From Eurosta solidaginis (taxonomy: Eukaryota; Arthropoda; Insecta; Diptera; Tephritidae), in assembly GCF_040869045.1 (NCBI RefSeq), contig NC_090322.1:182899477-182963476 (forward strand): a stretch of DNA of 64,000 nucleotides. The letters are read 5' to 3'. The stretch's first letter is position 1. Each line of letters begins with the position of its first letter. This document shows positions 1-13,022 of the stretch, one piece after another. Both the position numbers and the translations under genes were made by a program. Under the pieces are notes generated by a model. The model did not search any database. It had not been told where the DNA came from and saw nothing but the letters and a program-made list of their open reading frames with translations.

Positions 1-575
1 AACGTTTCTCATCGTATCCATTTCTTTTAAAGCATCAACATTACAAGGTTTCTTCGAAGTCAACTTTGAATAAGTTCTTCGATTCGAAGACCTGCTAAAG
101 ACCTAACTCGGCTTAAAGCCACACAAGCTTGACCAGCAGGAAATAATTTGCAGCCTAGATAAATAACAGCATGATCTACAGTAGTTCCCTGCATTTTGTG
201 TACAGTTGAAGCCCACGACAAGACAATCGGGAGCATTCTTCTTTCAGCTGTGCCGTGATTAAATTTAGAAGGAAATTTAACTGATTTAGGCTGTATTATG
301 TGAACGCCATCGTTACCAAAGTCTACGCGAACCGATGGTATATCGTTATGGTATATTTGAGCACGTCTGTAATATGGCCATATAATTTCAGTGAAGTGAC
401 CTATTGCTCCATTTACAAGTCCCTTAGCAACGTCAACGTTAGATCTCAACATAACTTTAGCACCAACAAATATTTCTATTTCTTTTGGAAGACCTCTTGT
501 TTTGTTAATGTCTGAGTGTATTATATTATTAACATCAATCGGATCATTGTTTTTTGTTCCATCAATTAATTGATC
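1..575 (-). pseudogene. Helitron Pif1-like helicase, C-terminal fragment (decayed)
   Basis: The minus strand from 575 to 60 reads continuously as the last part of a Rep/helicase protein of a Helitron. Visible are the segment FVGAKVMLRSNVDVAKGLVN, the SF1 motif VHKMQGTT and motif VI QACVALSRVRSLAGLRI, in the order found in Pif1-type helicases. After a stop at 60-62 the shifted frame gives SKLTSKKPCNVDAL, the usual Helitron helicase tail, so a frameshift or stop separates the last residues, which run to the window edge. Upstream an in-frame TAG (579-581) is followed by a further open stretch to 788 (begins MAHIPKAQLL) in the same frame; I cannot prove that it belongs to the helicase. The protein would unwind DNA during rolling-circle transposition. 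The Rep domain and Walker motifs are not present here, so this is a dead fragment. Confidence 0.85.
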
Positions 576-2473
576 TTGCTAATAATCAGTTATCAGCTGA
601 GTGAAAGAGATTGTGCTTTTGAAACGATACGTTAAGCCAACTGTCAACAACCAATCGATAAAAACGTTGAGTGAATAGAGCGGAACATTTTTATGCTCAC
701 TAATTTGTCGTAAAGTTGCAACTGTGCTTTCCAAGAAGTTATCACTAATCAACTTCGCAAGCAGTTGTGCTTTTGGAATGTGCGCCATGCCTTGTTCAAC
801 TCATTCAAATGAATTTGTATATATGTGCATACACATGTTCACGTGTTCTTGCAACAACAAAACGTTAAATACATACATACATAAATATGAATATACAGAT
901 TTTCGAGAAAACACATCGTACGTGTTTGCCAAAAGTGGCTTCACTTCGGATATCAGCATCTTCGGTTGTCAGATCTTTCGCGTTCAATGCTAACGCGGTG
1001 TTAGGCGATGAAAAAGACTCTCAACCAAATTACTGATACGAATCGCTACGTTTAAATAATCATCCCCCTGTTGCGAGTGTCGATCGCATTCGACAGTCTA
1101 TCGTTGAGCGTTAATCGATTATCTTTATAATGGATAAAAAGTATCTTATATGAATCGAAATATTAAAAAAATATCAAAATCTGTTTCGTACAAGATAACT
1201 GTTTTAATAGTTCAAAGATTTGGCGATTAACTTGCATAATAACAAAATTAAATGAAAATGATGGAATCGACAAATAGTCGATTCTACTCCAATCGATACT
1301 CGCAATAGGGGGGCCTGACTGAGTATGAGTACACGATTTTTTATATCATGATGGGAATATATTGGGGCATATTCATAATCGAAATAAAATGTGACTAAGT
1401 TAGTTGAAGCATTTTGACAGAGGGCACATATAAAATTGTGTCAAACAGTGCTAACTAACTTAAAATCATATTTTATTGTGAATTTATCTATGTCTCGTTC
1501 AGTTTACAATTATTCATAGCAGATCTCTGCTCTGCGGGTTTAATCTGTACAACAAAATCAAGTGCGCAGAAAAGTATGCAACATTGAGCGATAACAGCCT
1601 AACTTCTACGTTCGTGTATACACAAACAAAGCAAAATTACCTGCGTTCTTGATGACTTAGGCTTTTATGCCAAAGTAAGCACAAATCTTTACCGATAACT
1701 CTGTTATCGATTAATTTATCGAATAATCGCAAAGTAATATTGCATTGTCATCGGAGTTATACATGCGTGCAAAATTTCAGCTCAATCGGACACCGGGAAG
1801 TGTATCAAATTTAACTTGCAAGATTTGATTACAGACAACAGCCAAGTGAAAGTAAATAAAAGCTTATAAAATGAAGCCAAGTGGTGGCAATTATTTGCAT
1901 GATAACTTTCTCAAAGAGGCACTTACATACAATCAGCGGTATGGACGAGTAAGCTCGCGAAAGGCGTGCCAAAAGGAAAATGTTTAGCTTGTTACCTTTT
2001 TATTTATATTTTATTTTTTTGGAATATCTTAATAATTTATAGCATCAAATCAGCTAATTTATTAAGCGTAAGAGCTTAAAGAGCAACAACCACATAAAAA
2101 GACCTAAAGAAACCAAAAAGAAAAAAAAACCAAAGTAATTTATTTTTTTTTTAATAAAAAAATCCCAAAAATATTTTGCTACGACTTTTGATGCGCTGAT
2201 AAATCTCTTTTCGGCAATTTATTTTGTATTTAACATTTTTTTCTTTATCTACTTTCCAACAAACATTTATAAAGAATTTGCTACACAGATTTATTTCCAT
2301 TTAGATTAACTGCTCATGCATATACTTAACCCTTAATTTATTTAACCCATTTTGTACACACTCGTACATGCTTATTTAGTATTAACTCATTTAAATACAA
2401 AACATCCCTTTAAATAACATTTTTTTAATTATTTCTCTATTTCATTCTTTCTCTTCGCTCCGCTTCTTTGTAG
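576..2473. other. Noncoding region upstream of Bx coding exon; ends in a 3' splice site
   Basis: I see no convincing gene here. The stretch is AT-rich. It ends in a pyrimidine-rich tract (about 2430-2470, tctc/ttct runs) followed by TAG at 2471-2473, immediately before the Bx ATG. That is a good 3' splice acceptor, so this is most likely intron 3' of a 5'UTR exon that lies outside the window or is not recognisable. Confidence 0.6.
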
Positions 2474-2847
2474 ATGATGACTATGGACATCACCAAAACG
2501 GAACCCAACATGGGTCCAAATAATCAACAGAATGCGCAAAATCCTAACAACGGCAATGGCAATCCAAATATTGGTAATCCGAATGGTAACAATCCGAATG
2601 GTATGAGTACCGTTAGCGCCATCGGTAATGCGAATAGCAATGCCAATAACAATAACAATGGTAATGGTAGTCAACTGTGCGCTGGTTGTGGCAAACATAT
2701 ACAGGATCGGTATTTGTTGCGCGCTTTGGATATGTTGTGGCATGAGGATTGTCTCAAATGTGGTTGTTGTGATTGTCGTTTGGGTGAAGTTGGTTCAACG
2801 TTATATACGAAGGGCAATCTTATGTTATGCAAACGTGATTATTTAAG
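2474..2847 (+). CDS. Bx: Beadex (LIM-only protein), first visible coding exon: N-terminus and LIM1
   Basis: This exon encodes residues 1-125 of a 277-residue LIM-only protein (LMO; Drosophila Bx/dLMO), a nuclear cofactor that binds Chip/LDB and competes with the LIM-homeodomain protein Apterous. The N-terminus (about residues 10-68) is Asn/Gly/Pro-rich low complexity. LIM1 spans C69-D122 with zinc ligands C69, C72, H90, C93, C96, C99, C119 and D122; the core reads [20 protein letters not shown]. ATGs occur at 2474, 2477 and 2483; the first follows the acceptor TAG directly, and MTMDI or MDI starts are equally possible. The exon ends at AAG|GTATGG (donor 2848), phase 2, inside the codon for R125. 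Earlier noncoding exons and the promoter are not visible. Confidence 0.95.
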
Positions 2848-2949
2848 GTATGGGTTTGTGTGTTTGTATGTTCGATGGCTATAAATTAGCGAATTAAATT
2901 TGTTTATAAATAATTACACTTTCCATTCTTTATTTCTGTTTGTTTTTAG
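2848..2949 (+). other. Bx: Bx short intron (102 bp)
   Basis: GTATGG donor at 2848 and TTTTTAG acceptor ending at 2949, preceded by a T-rich tract. It separates LIM1 from LIM2 and splits the codon of R125 (AG|A). Read-through of the exon would stop about 11 codons later, so splicing is required. Confidence 0.92.
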
Positions 2950-3075
2950 ATTATTTGGCAACACTGGCTATTGTGCAGCATGCAGTAAAGTTATTCCAGC
3001 GTTTGAAATGGTCATGCGAGCGCGTACAAATGTCTATCACTTGGAATGTTTCGCTTGCCAGCAATGTAATCATAG
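2950..3075 (+). CDS. Bx: Beadex, second visible coding exon: most of LIM2
   Basis: Encodes residues 125-167, starting [23 protein letters not shown]2 zinc ligands C133, C136, H155, C158, C161 and C164 are in this exon; the last two ligands (C183, D186) are in the next one. The exon ends at CATAG|GTAAG (donor 3076), again phase 2, splitting the codon for R167. The next exon is 23.2 kb away, yet frame and protein sequence join perfectly (NHR|FCVGDRFYL), which confirms both splice sites. LIM2 of LMO proteins together with LIM1 binds the LIM-interaction domain of Chip/LDB1. Confidence 0.95.
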
Positions 3076-6000
3076 GTAAGTTGAATCAATTAAAATATTG
3101 TACTTAGCACGATAAAGTTATTGAATAAAGGCGAAGTGAGCATCACAAAATCGGTTAATTCTCCTTTTTGATTTGAATAAAAAGCTTAATGAATCGCAGT
3201 ACAACCTTGACGTGTTGCTAACTTGGACTCTAACGACTGCTAAGTGAAATGTCACCCGAAAATTTTTGAAAAACGCCTTATGTTGGATTTTTTTTGGAAG
3301 TATGCTAAATTTAAGAATTTGGCAAAAGAGCGCCCTATTTCACTCTATTTCAGCAATAATTCAATACATTTTAACGAATGCGGTGTCTTCAAACGAGTTC
3401 TGTAGTACGGGTTTTCAAACAGGCAACCAAAATTTGGTGATATTCCACTTAGGCATCGATGCATAAAGAGCACATTCAAACCGCTTAATCCTTTTCAGCT
3501 CAAGGCAGTACAGCGACCGAAATGACGATCTTTAATTTTATCCCTTTCGTTGTGTTTCATCATCTGCATGCTCTGCTCTAAGACAGATATTTCGAAAAGG
3601 CTTTCCCCCATGTTTGTTCAGATTTCTGACAAGCTGTGTTCTCTCAACCTTCATTCACTCACTCATTTAAATATGTTTTATTCTATTAGAAGTCTGCATG
3701 TGGCGTACGGCATATCAACTCGGTCCTTATCTGGAAGAATCTGCTTAGGCTTACCTCGCCTTGTAAATTCATGCGCCATATCGTCGCTATGGCATGGAAA
3801 CCCATATGACGTGTATACTGTTCTTTTTTCATCTGTAACTTTTAGTCTGTTCAGTACCTCTAGGTGGAAGTAATTTTTCTACATTTTCGTCACCTACTTC
3901 GTATACCATATATCGATATACCTAATTCATAGCTTTTGCCATTGCAGACGCTCCATCTTGAAAACAGCGCAGTGATGTGGTAGTCGGTACGTTAAATTAA
4001 AACGTGGGTCTAGATTCCTTCTATGTAGCTTAGAACCATCAGATTAATTGTTCAAAAATCCAAAGACTGGGAGTCAGTTCATCTGCCTTTGTTTATTCGC
4101 TTCATCATAATACTCTCTTGTCGTAAATAGGGATGTAGCTTTCTTTCAGTTTTTCGCTGCAGCTAAAAATTATAGGAGTCAATATATAGTCACCTAGAAA
4201 GAAGCGTGCTTCTTGGGTACTGCACCTCTATTATTTCGTCTTTTCGTTACAATGTTTTATCAGACAATGTTAAGGAACACGGTGTAACACTAACCTCCTA
4301 CGAAGTGTAGCAGAATCCGACAGTTGAATCTGGCTGTGCATATACGCTACTACCTTTATATATATTGGAAGACTTCAACCTCTCAACCGATAAAATACAT
4401 TTACTTAGTGACATTTACACGAAAAATGGCACGCTTTTCGTTGAGATTCTTCGTCTCGTGCGAAAGCACCGCACATGCGGGATATACAATAGGTTTGTCT
4501 GGATTCAGTTGTATAGCTTATTGTTTAGCCCCATTACATAATCCAGACCCAAGTGGGATCTTATGAGAGCGCCTCATGCAGTATGTTAGGGTTTAATGCG
4601 GGAAAAATCTGGCTGCATAGTATTGCTCTACAAGTTTGGCCATTTGTGAGTCCGGTGTAAATGGTGTGCAGGATCCATATGTACGTACTTGTCTAATATT
4701 TGATCCTTTATGTTGACTATTTGTTATCATTCCACTTTTCATTAATTTTGCATGCTAATGCGAATTTTTACGACGTGCTAAGCAATTTGTTTTATTAAAA
4801 TTTTATTTCAATGGTCAATTATCGATACTAAACCATAAATTTAACAGCAAAAAGGCGAAAGAATCAACCCTTTCTGTAACTTATTCACACACATACAAAC
4901 GCAAATATCCTTCAAGTGGCCCTTTCTTTAACTTCCTCTTTCCATTCAATATTTCCCCTTTCTTGTACTTAAGTGCCAAGTAAATCTCTTTTTAATCTTG
5001 CATCAAATAATACCCAAAATGGTAGTTTAAATTTTATTATAACCAAAAATTGCAAACGACACTACTAACACTACAACAATAAATAAATAATGGCAATAAC
5101 AATATGTTAAAAATGTTGGTAAAGCAATCTAGAAGAAAAGGTATCACGTTTGCTGTAAAAAAGCAAAAAGTGTGGCAAGTGAATGCAAATAATAAACACA
5201 GAACACAAAGTGTACAATAAACAAATACAAATCAGTAGCAATAACAACAACAATATCGAAAAGCGTGGGTGGTTATGTGAAAGAAAAAAGATTTGTTGCT
5301 CTTGACTTTTGCTTTTATTGTTTGTTTGCTTTTGTAATTTTATATATCTACAGTCACACATAGACAAAATGAAACACTCAGTTTCCACGACTTAAAAAAC
5401 ATTGTAATAAAAATGTTGTCTGTTTGTATCCGCCCAGAAAGTTCAGTAACAAAATATCTGATTTTTTTCTTAGCTTTTTATAGTTTTTTTTTTTATTATG
5501 TAATTATTCTTCCTTCGTTATAAAAATTTATCGAACCACTGATAGATAAAAATAGAAAAAAAAAATGTATGCTCAAGTATCGATATTCTGGGCACCTATC
5601 TCCATTCAAGGAGTATTTACAAGTTCTATGAACGCCCGAGCATGTTTTTTTAACTCACTCCTCCTCGTAAGGGACTCTGCCAGGAGTTCTTCAGTAAATC
5701 CAACATTTTCGACACATTTTTCTTTTTATATTTTTTACTGAGAGTTACATTCTGTGTATAAGGATTTACTTATCAAACCCCTTCTGACTGCGGTTTGGTA
5801 GAATATTTTATTCCTCTACGGATCCGTTAAATCCATTCCTACTACATGCCGCAACCTATGCCTTTTAAAGCTTGACCGGAAAATGAAAATATGGCAGTGG
5901 ATCTACATCAAAAAAAAAAAAAACAAAAACAAAAAAAAAAACAAAAAAAAACAAAAAAAAACCATTGAATAATAACAGCATCGATAAGGTGTCCCTGTTC

Positions 6001-9000
6001 CTATGGCAATCGGTTCGTTTTACGCGCTATGTTGTTAACAAATAAATAAGTTTATTTACCAACAACAATAGCAGAACAATTTCACACATACATAGGTGTA
6101 GTTTCATCGTAAATCACTTACGTAAATTAAACTGATCACTATACCGCCTTTTATAGCCTGACAGTGACGTAGTGTTTGTATCTCTACATCTCCCTAGAAA
6201 CATCGATCCTCTATATAAGGACTGCGACAAATAAAATTGCGCCTTTGGTTTTATCTCTGTAGTTCCTGATTAAGTTTCCCTTAGCAATAAGTAGTACTCC
6301 CTAGCCTTAAGTTCCAGTGCCAGATGAGGACCAAACAAATACCATGAAATATCTCTAGAAAATGTTAATGAAAACCAAGTGGTTAATAAGGGTTAACTCG
6401 TATAACTATTTATAAACATTTTGTAAAATAATTCCAAGTAACATCATGCGAAGATGACCTAAATCTGAAAAATGTCTCGTCAAGCTGTTATTTTTATTTT
6501 TGAAAAGTTGTACAACAATCTAGCATTAATCTGAGCTTATGATTTGATAGAGTGTATGCACCGCGATACCTACACTGGGCTAAATAAATAGTGCGCTAAA
6601 AGCTTTTGAAACCACGAAAAAATATGGCAAAGTCGGTAGTAAGAGCAGTAAAATACTCCCTCTGTGAGAATAATTTTTCCCTAAGAATATACTCAAACTA
6701 ACCACAAACAGTATCCAGCTCAAAAAGGGCAATCTCGAAATTGTACTAAATACGACGAAGAAATAATTAGGAAGTGAAGCGAAAGGAGAGGATTTTAAGC
6801 GTGAGCTTTTGAGTGCTGAGTGATCCTTTTGCGTGATATTGACAATTGTTTGCTGTTGAAATGACCAATGAATTCAGTTATTTTGACAGAAAGTTCTGCT
6901 GGATTCATAGAAAATCCATAATTTTTAAAAGTATTGTTAACTTGAGACCAACAATATCTTTTCTGTTGAAATGACTAAGCGAATTTTTTTTTCCTGATAA
7001 AACACTCAATTTTGCCGAATGTCTGTTAATTCTAAAACAAACTGTTAATTTTACTAGCTTTATTTCTTTTGGTGCTCTACACATACACATGTAACAAAGA
7101 GGGAAGGCAGCAGTGATGGCGTCAGCGAATGTGGATAAGGGAATGTGATATGCGAACAATCAGGAGACGATTCGCGATATATTAGCTGTGTTCTTTTTAC
7201 TTAAACTTTATATGGGCATAACTTTATCTACACATATGAAATTATTGCTAAATTTCAGTATGCATTGTACTCAGTTGCAACTGAAATGGGTCGCTCTATT
7301 TTACCTCTACACTATTCTCCACTTCTAAATGCTTTCGTGTACACGATTCATCGCAACCGATTCAGCTATAAGTTATATACTATGACCAACTGGGGTGCGT
7401 GTCTCCGCTATTAAGCACAACCAGTTTTGAGCAATTTATTTAACCACTGCCGCGAGTCTTCATTAATTGCCGCTAGATTGATCTCCTAAACAATTAAAGA
7501 TAAGCAATTTTGTAATTACATGTAAAAAAACACCGCTATTGTGTGTAAACTTTTGCTCTGAGCAGCTATAAAAGGCGGTGCAACGCGAGGGATGCGTATT
7601 GGTTTGATTTTAAATAATTTAACTTTAATAATTTTGTGCTATAATTGTTGAGTGAAATGAAGCAAATTTGGCAAGGACTTAGGAGGTGTTCCGAAAGTAT
7701 TGAGAAGTTATAAAAAAGAAATCGCAGGCACGTTTTCACTTTGAGTGACTGTATTTTAACACATTTATTCACGCGCCTGTGTTCTTCGCGTTTATGAGCG
7801 TTTATTGTCATGTTTCTTGTGACAGCAACAATATGTGTATGTATTTCACAATATGTGTGTATTCAGATAATATATACATATGTATGTATGTGCTATGCAG
7901 CTGCAAAAGGGTTGCTCCTGTTCCAAGGGGACTAGCGTAAATTGGCAATATCTTCCCCTTCCACTTATCTATATACATATCTATGTATTTTCATTTTCTT
8001 TTTAATATTATTCATTTTGTCAGTTACTGATGGCAAGTGGATTCAACATTCCACCAAATAACTTTATTCAACAATTTCTTCATTTGTCTCCCTACCATCC
8101 CAGTCCACAAAAGGGTAATTACTAATGGAAAATCGTTGAATTTATAGCATTTGGCCAATTCTTGAAATGCCACTCAAGAGAATATCCATGTGCCGGCTTG
8201 TAAATGCCAACATACGGATGCTGTTACTACCACGGCCACATTCGCATACATACAAACATTTGTGCGAGGATATATCCGTATTGGCTATCAAAAATTCGCT
8301 GCAAATGTTAAATTTGATTTTTGTTTCTTATTTAGCTTTCATATACGTTACTAACGCATGTTGTATGCATACTAACGTTTCCATCGTATTTTGTACGGTG
8401 CGCCTATGTTTATGCTTCACTTTTTGTGTTTATTGATTATACTACGCTCATAACCCTTTTGTGTTATCCGTTTGTTAAACATTTTGTTGTTTTCTTATAT
8501 AAAAACAATATGCCGATTTTGTATGCATTAATAATATGATTTTCTTTCGCAGCAAAAAAAGAGAAATATGCAAATACACATAACAATAGGCGCCTAGAGG
8601 AGCGTTGCTTACGCTATTGCCCTTCATAAACCCGCATCGATTTCACTTTGCACCAACTTCCTTCCATCGCTTCGTTTGTTTGGCCACATTGTTGTGAATT
8701 TTTGTGGTGTTTCGATTTTAAAATGCATTTTCCAATTTTTTCCACTGAATAAAATATTTAAATTGCCAAGCGTATATGATTGGGTTGCTCGGGTGCGTCG
8801 CTGTTCTGCGGTGCTGCAGGCATGCCGATTTTTCAATACAGATTTTTTTTTTTGGTTAAAGAAATGAAAAAAGAGGCTCGGAAAAATTTAGTTTTCTACT
8901 AGTCAAGCATATACTACAATTTAGTTCAAGTTTAATTCTTTTAGATTTTTGGAATATTAAATGGTGTAGAATCGCATTCTTAAAGAACGTAGGTAGAAAA

Positions 9001-9003
9001 TGC

Positions 9004-10108
9004 TAGTGTTGGGAACTATCGAATTAATTCAACTATCGATAGTTAGTTACTGAATGATTTTAACGATAAAATGACTTTTTTCGTTCATTCATTCATTCAT
9101 TTGATCTGCTCTTTACCTAGCCCGAGGCCAGTACCGATGTCTTTTGTAGTACATTTACTATACAAAAGAACAATTTCTGGATTGTTTTGGTTACCCCCCG
9201 GGGTAGCTAAAGAACATACCTATATAAGACAAAATGTTGAATGTGACTAAAATGGGGTAAATTTTGCTTCAAGTAAATAATGCAAATATAATTTAAACGC
9301 CTTGGTTACATATTAGCAAAGCGCATGCATGATAAGCAAAAGGTTATAGTTCGCAACCCACTGAGTTTTTTACCACTTTATATGGCCAATATGTCAGTAC
9401 TCTCCCAAACCTTTGGGGAGATTTTATGCCGCTACAACAACAGGCAGAAGATTAGTGAAAATGAATTTGTATTTGTATTGTTCAACAACATAATTTTGTT
9501 TGAGCAGTCCTTCTCAAACATCCACTATTGGAAATGTCGACAGAATCTGCTTTCTGTATTTACTGCAGTAGTTGACGAAAGAGTAGTAGAAATTACAGAC
9601 GCTATTTCTCCTGAAGTTACATTCCTTTGTTCTGAGGAAGACGGATGTTTATGACGTAGATGGTCATTTAAATTTGATGTGTTTCCAGAAAATAAAATTT
9701 TTTTTTGCATATATGGAATTTAACTTCACTGCTATTTTTGATGAAAAACTCCCAAACGGAAGATCTCTTAAATCCAGGCGGCATTATATATATATATCTC
9801 TATTCAATTTAAATAGTTAAAATAACTTCCTCAGATAAAAATTTGAAATAATTACCACGCTTAAAACGTTTGTCGATTAGGTTGAAGTATGCTAAGCATT
9901 AAAATCTATTTTAATACCTCTTTAATTGAGATCACTGATATATCCACAGTAAAAATTTAAATAGAACGAACGATTCGAAAAAATATTGATGAATGAATCA
10001 TTCATCCAAAAACTAGTAATGAACGAATTTCAAATGACTATCGAATGAATGAAAATGAGTGAACTATCGGATAACTCGATAGTTTTCATTCGATAGTTTC
10101 CAACATTC
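9004..10108 (-). mobile_element. hAT-type DNA transposon remnant with BED-finger transposase fragment
   Basis: The ends are inverted repeats: TAGTGTTGGGAACTATCGA at the left, and GAATGTTGGAAACTATCGA on the complement of the right end. The flanking 8-mers GAAAATGC (8996-9003) and AAAAATAC (10109-10116) match at 6 of 8 positions, as expected for an old hAT 8-bp target duplication. The subterminal zones are full of ATCGAT/TCATTC repeats. The interior carries only the N-terminal part of a transposase on the minus strand, so the element is internally deleted. Confidence 0.7.
9525..9765 (-). pseudogene. hAT transposase BED zinc-finger fragment
   Basis: On the minus strand the segments SSVWEFFIKNSSEVKFHICK and then, after a one-frame slip in an A-run, LFSGNTSNLNDHLRHKHPSS form a typical BED finger (W..F ... 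C ... GNTSNL..HL..KHP) of hAT transposases. The first half of the zinc site is partly degraded. The open frame ends at 9525 with RFCRHFQ and no catalytic RNase-H-like domain follows. It lies inside the terminal-repeat element 9004-10108. Confidence 0.72.
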
Positions 10109-11724
10109 AAAAATACTGTGAACTTTCACAACCAAGTTTATTCACGCCCTAACTCTCAAGAAAATAAGGATACATCTATGTTTTAATTATTTTAAATCCG
10201 TCACCACAAATCCTAGTCGTCTGATTGGAAGAAATATGAAGACGCCCGCAACTCCTGTGGGATACCGGCAGTTCTTTTCAGAAATTGAATACCGTATGCC
10301 CTCGTACTAGCACCTTACATATAATAGTGGCTGGATGGTGGAAAACTTGTTCACTATCAGTATGCTTCTCTGTTCTATAAACAGTGTTCGAGTTAACAGT
10401 GCGCTTTAACCTGAAATAGAAATTGATAGAGCAAAATTCTTGTATCCGTAAATCAGCCATCGATTTGCACCTATTGAGGTAACTGTCCTATTTCCTCGTT
10501 AATGTCAGTGTATTGAACTCCTTTTAGGTAGCATTATTTTCCTGTCGTCCATTTTTCTTTAGATACATACATACATACTACTCGCAATTATTTCCAATGC
10601 ATGCTTGTCTCCTAAAAGCAGAAGTTAATAAATTTTTAAAAATTAATTCAATTGCCAAAAAATCATTGAAACATGCAATTTACACAAAAGTGTCGCCACA
10701 CCACAACTCTGTGCATTCCTTCCTCCTCCTTCCAACCAGCAGAACTTATATGCGTTCACGTTCGTGCGACTCAGGACCACTTTAAATTCGCGTTGACAGT
10801 CGCCGTCAGACCGATCCATGCTTTTGAGTTTGGAGTATTTTTTATTGACGAGAAATTTCTGTGGCTTTTGTTCAAGCGGAAATGTGACGTTTGTGTTAAT
10901 TTAACATGCGGGCCTTCAGCTGCAGCACTACAAGTGAAACAATAAAAAAATGAACAAGAAAATAAAAAAAGTCGATAGAGAAAAACAAAAAAAAAAAAGA
11001 AATTTGTTTGTGGCAAAAAGAGGGTAAGGGCGGATACATGCGGTGGACCATTGTTTTTACTGTTAATTTTTTTTATAGCGTGGTGTTTTTTTTAATTTAT
11101 TTTTTTGTAATATGTTTTATGCTTTCGGCATAAAGTTTGCATAATTTCCTGTCGTCATCGATATTGGCGCGCTTGATGTGTTGATATGAATGTCCGAATT
11201 GTCGCTGTTGACGTTGGTTACAATTTTACTCTGTTTCATTCGGTCTTGGTTTGCATCAAATGTTGTTGGCAATGTGTTTGGGTGCGATTTTTGCTGTCTG
11301 CTATCCTGAAATGCATGTGGGTGGTGGCCGGTAGGTGCCTTGTGAGGCAATCGCCATTGCTCGTGCCTCTACTAAAGTATGCTTGATGGCGTCCGGAAGT
11401 GCCCGCAGCTTCTGCCGCAAAGCGTTTACCGTTTTCCATTTGTATACCTCATCTCCTTTACTTTTTTAGAGCTTCCTTCGCTTGCAAAGTTTTTTGCTTT
11501 GCATTTTTGTGGCATTCTGCCTCAGCAACACTAAACAAATTTTTTTTGCTGAAATCTGTCGCAATTTTTTCATATTTTTAAGAACACTAGTTTTTGTAAG
11601 TTCTTTCTCTATACATAGGTACTATATGTGCATAAATAAAAATGTTGGGAGACGGGGAGCAAGAGACATTCATCAGATGGTGCCTGCTATTATGCTGTCT
11701 GATTAGCTTGTCGATAAAAATCAA

Positions 11725-12232
11725 TGTCTCTATTATGAAGTGAAGCAGCTTTGTTAGTCTAAGGTTGTAAGACCTACACATAATCTTCGACACTTTACAG
11801 CCCCGCGCTTGAAGGAAGCCACGCCTTTCCCGCTTGGTCGATCATGTGCACCTCTCGCCTTGGCTTAATCTCGCCCAGTCTAATTGGGACGTCTACGGAG
11901 CAAGCTTCAAGGGATGCGCCCTTTTTAGCTAGTTCATCGGCTTTTTCATTCCTATCTATTCCCATATGCCTTGGGACCCAATATAGATGTATGCTTCTCC
12001 CTGTCGCGATTCTCTCCAGAGACTGCTTACACTCTAACACGCATTTAGGTGCTGTGCTATGCGAGATTATTGCCTTAATTGCTGCTTGACTGTCAATATG
12101 AAAGTCAACACGGTTGTAGCTTAAGCTATTCTCTTCCAGGGTTTCTACTGCTTTGTATACGGCTAATATTTCCGCCTGGAAAACGCTACAGTAATCCGGG
12201 TATTCTGACTGTACACTGCCTTCTAGAGTCAC
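11725..12232 (-). pseudogene. Non-LTR retrotransposon RNase H domain (inverted 5' portion)
   Basis: Minus-strand reading from 12232: SVFQAEILAVYKAVETLEEN, then VDFHIDSQAAIKAI and WVPRHMGIDRNEKADELAK. These are the three acidic RNase H1 signatures (E of AEI, D of DSQAA, and D of NEKADELA after the HxG region) seen in R1/I/LOA-group LINEs. Translation runs to about 11795, then continues in another frame as KVSKIMCRSYNLRLTKLL to about 11725. It lies head-to-head with the 3' part of the same kind of element on the + strand (12233-12570). Confidence 0.85.
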
Positions 12233-12570
12233 ATGCCTGTAAATTAGGCTTGGTCAGTGATAGCAGATGTAGGAAGTGCGGATTGGAGGAGGAAACGATC
12301 GAGCACGTTCTGTGCTCGTGCCCTGCGCTTGCCAGGCTAAGACTCCAGCTATTAGGAGTGATACAGCTGTCAGATCTAGAAGCAGCAAGTGGCTTAAGTC
12401 CTAGGAAGCTTCTAGTATTTGCCAAGAGGACGGAGTTATTTTATAACAAAGATCCTGGCTTTTGATAGGGGTTTTCAGTTTGGCCGTTAAAACAAACTTC
12501 TGGTAACACTACGGACTCATTCAGTCTATGTGAGGTCCTCATGGACCGGCCAGTTAAACCTAACCCAACC
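12233..12570 (+). pseudogene. Non-LTR retrotransposon C-terminal zinc-knuckle and 3' end
   Basis: The + strand encodes HACKLGLVSDSRCRKCGLEE followed by TIEHVLCSCPALARLRLQLL, the C-x2-C-x(n)-H-x4-C motif that follows RNase H in R1/Jockey-group LINEs. The frame ends at 12465 (NKDPGF stop). A short 3'UTR runs to the terminal AACCTAACCCAACCTA near 12570. With 11725-12232 this makes one LINE insertion whose 5' part is inverted. Confidence 0.82.
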
Positions 12571-13022
12571 TATTAAGTGAAAGTATCGTCCAAGCAAAGA
12601 AAAACAGGTTACGTCTCCCTAGGATCAACGGGAGAAAATTGCAATGAAAGGCTGTTTGTACGAGGGCTGTCGGATTAGCTTGTGGCTAAAAATCAATGTA
12701 AACGTATCATTTCGGCTCTCTAGTGTCAATGCAAAGAGAGTCTAATGAAAGGGTTGACAAGCTAGCTAGGTAAATTCCAACCCTAGAAGTATATTGGGAG
12801 AGATAAAAAGGAGGCAAGAGTTTTATGCTGCCTTTTGGCACCACTTACTTGTTGACCCAGAGGGTTAAAGTGCTTAGAATATACCCAAAACAAGGCATGC
12901 CTGTCGTAGGAGGCGACTGGAATCCACAGACCCAAATGTTCTTATGATCAAATATTTCATTCCCGTTGCAGTCTGGGCTAGTAAAGTTGAAAAAAGAAAT
13001 ATTTCGTAGCTGGGAAATCGGT

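Noticed and set aside
2429..2743. 104-residue frame opposite the Bx N-terminus
   Set aside because: Antisense shadow of the Asn-rich repeat (ACC/ATT codons), crosses the Bx splice acceptor.
9325..9654. 109-residue open frame on the + strand
   Set aside because: It lies antisense to the BED-finger transposase fragment (minus strand), which has recognisable motifs; the + frame has none.
11186..11439. Frames in a less AT-rich part of the intron (Bx-antisense and sense)
   Set aside because: Three frames on both strands are open together, none with a recognisable domain; composition only.
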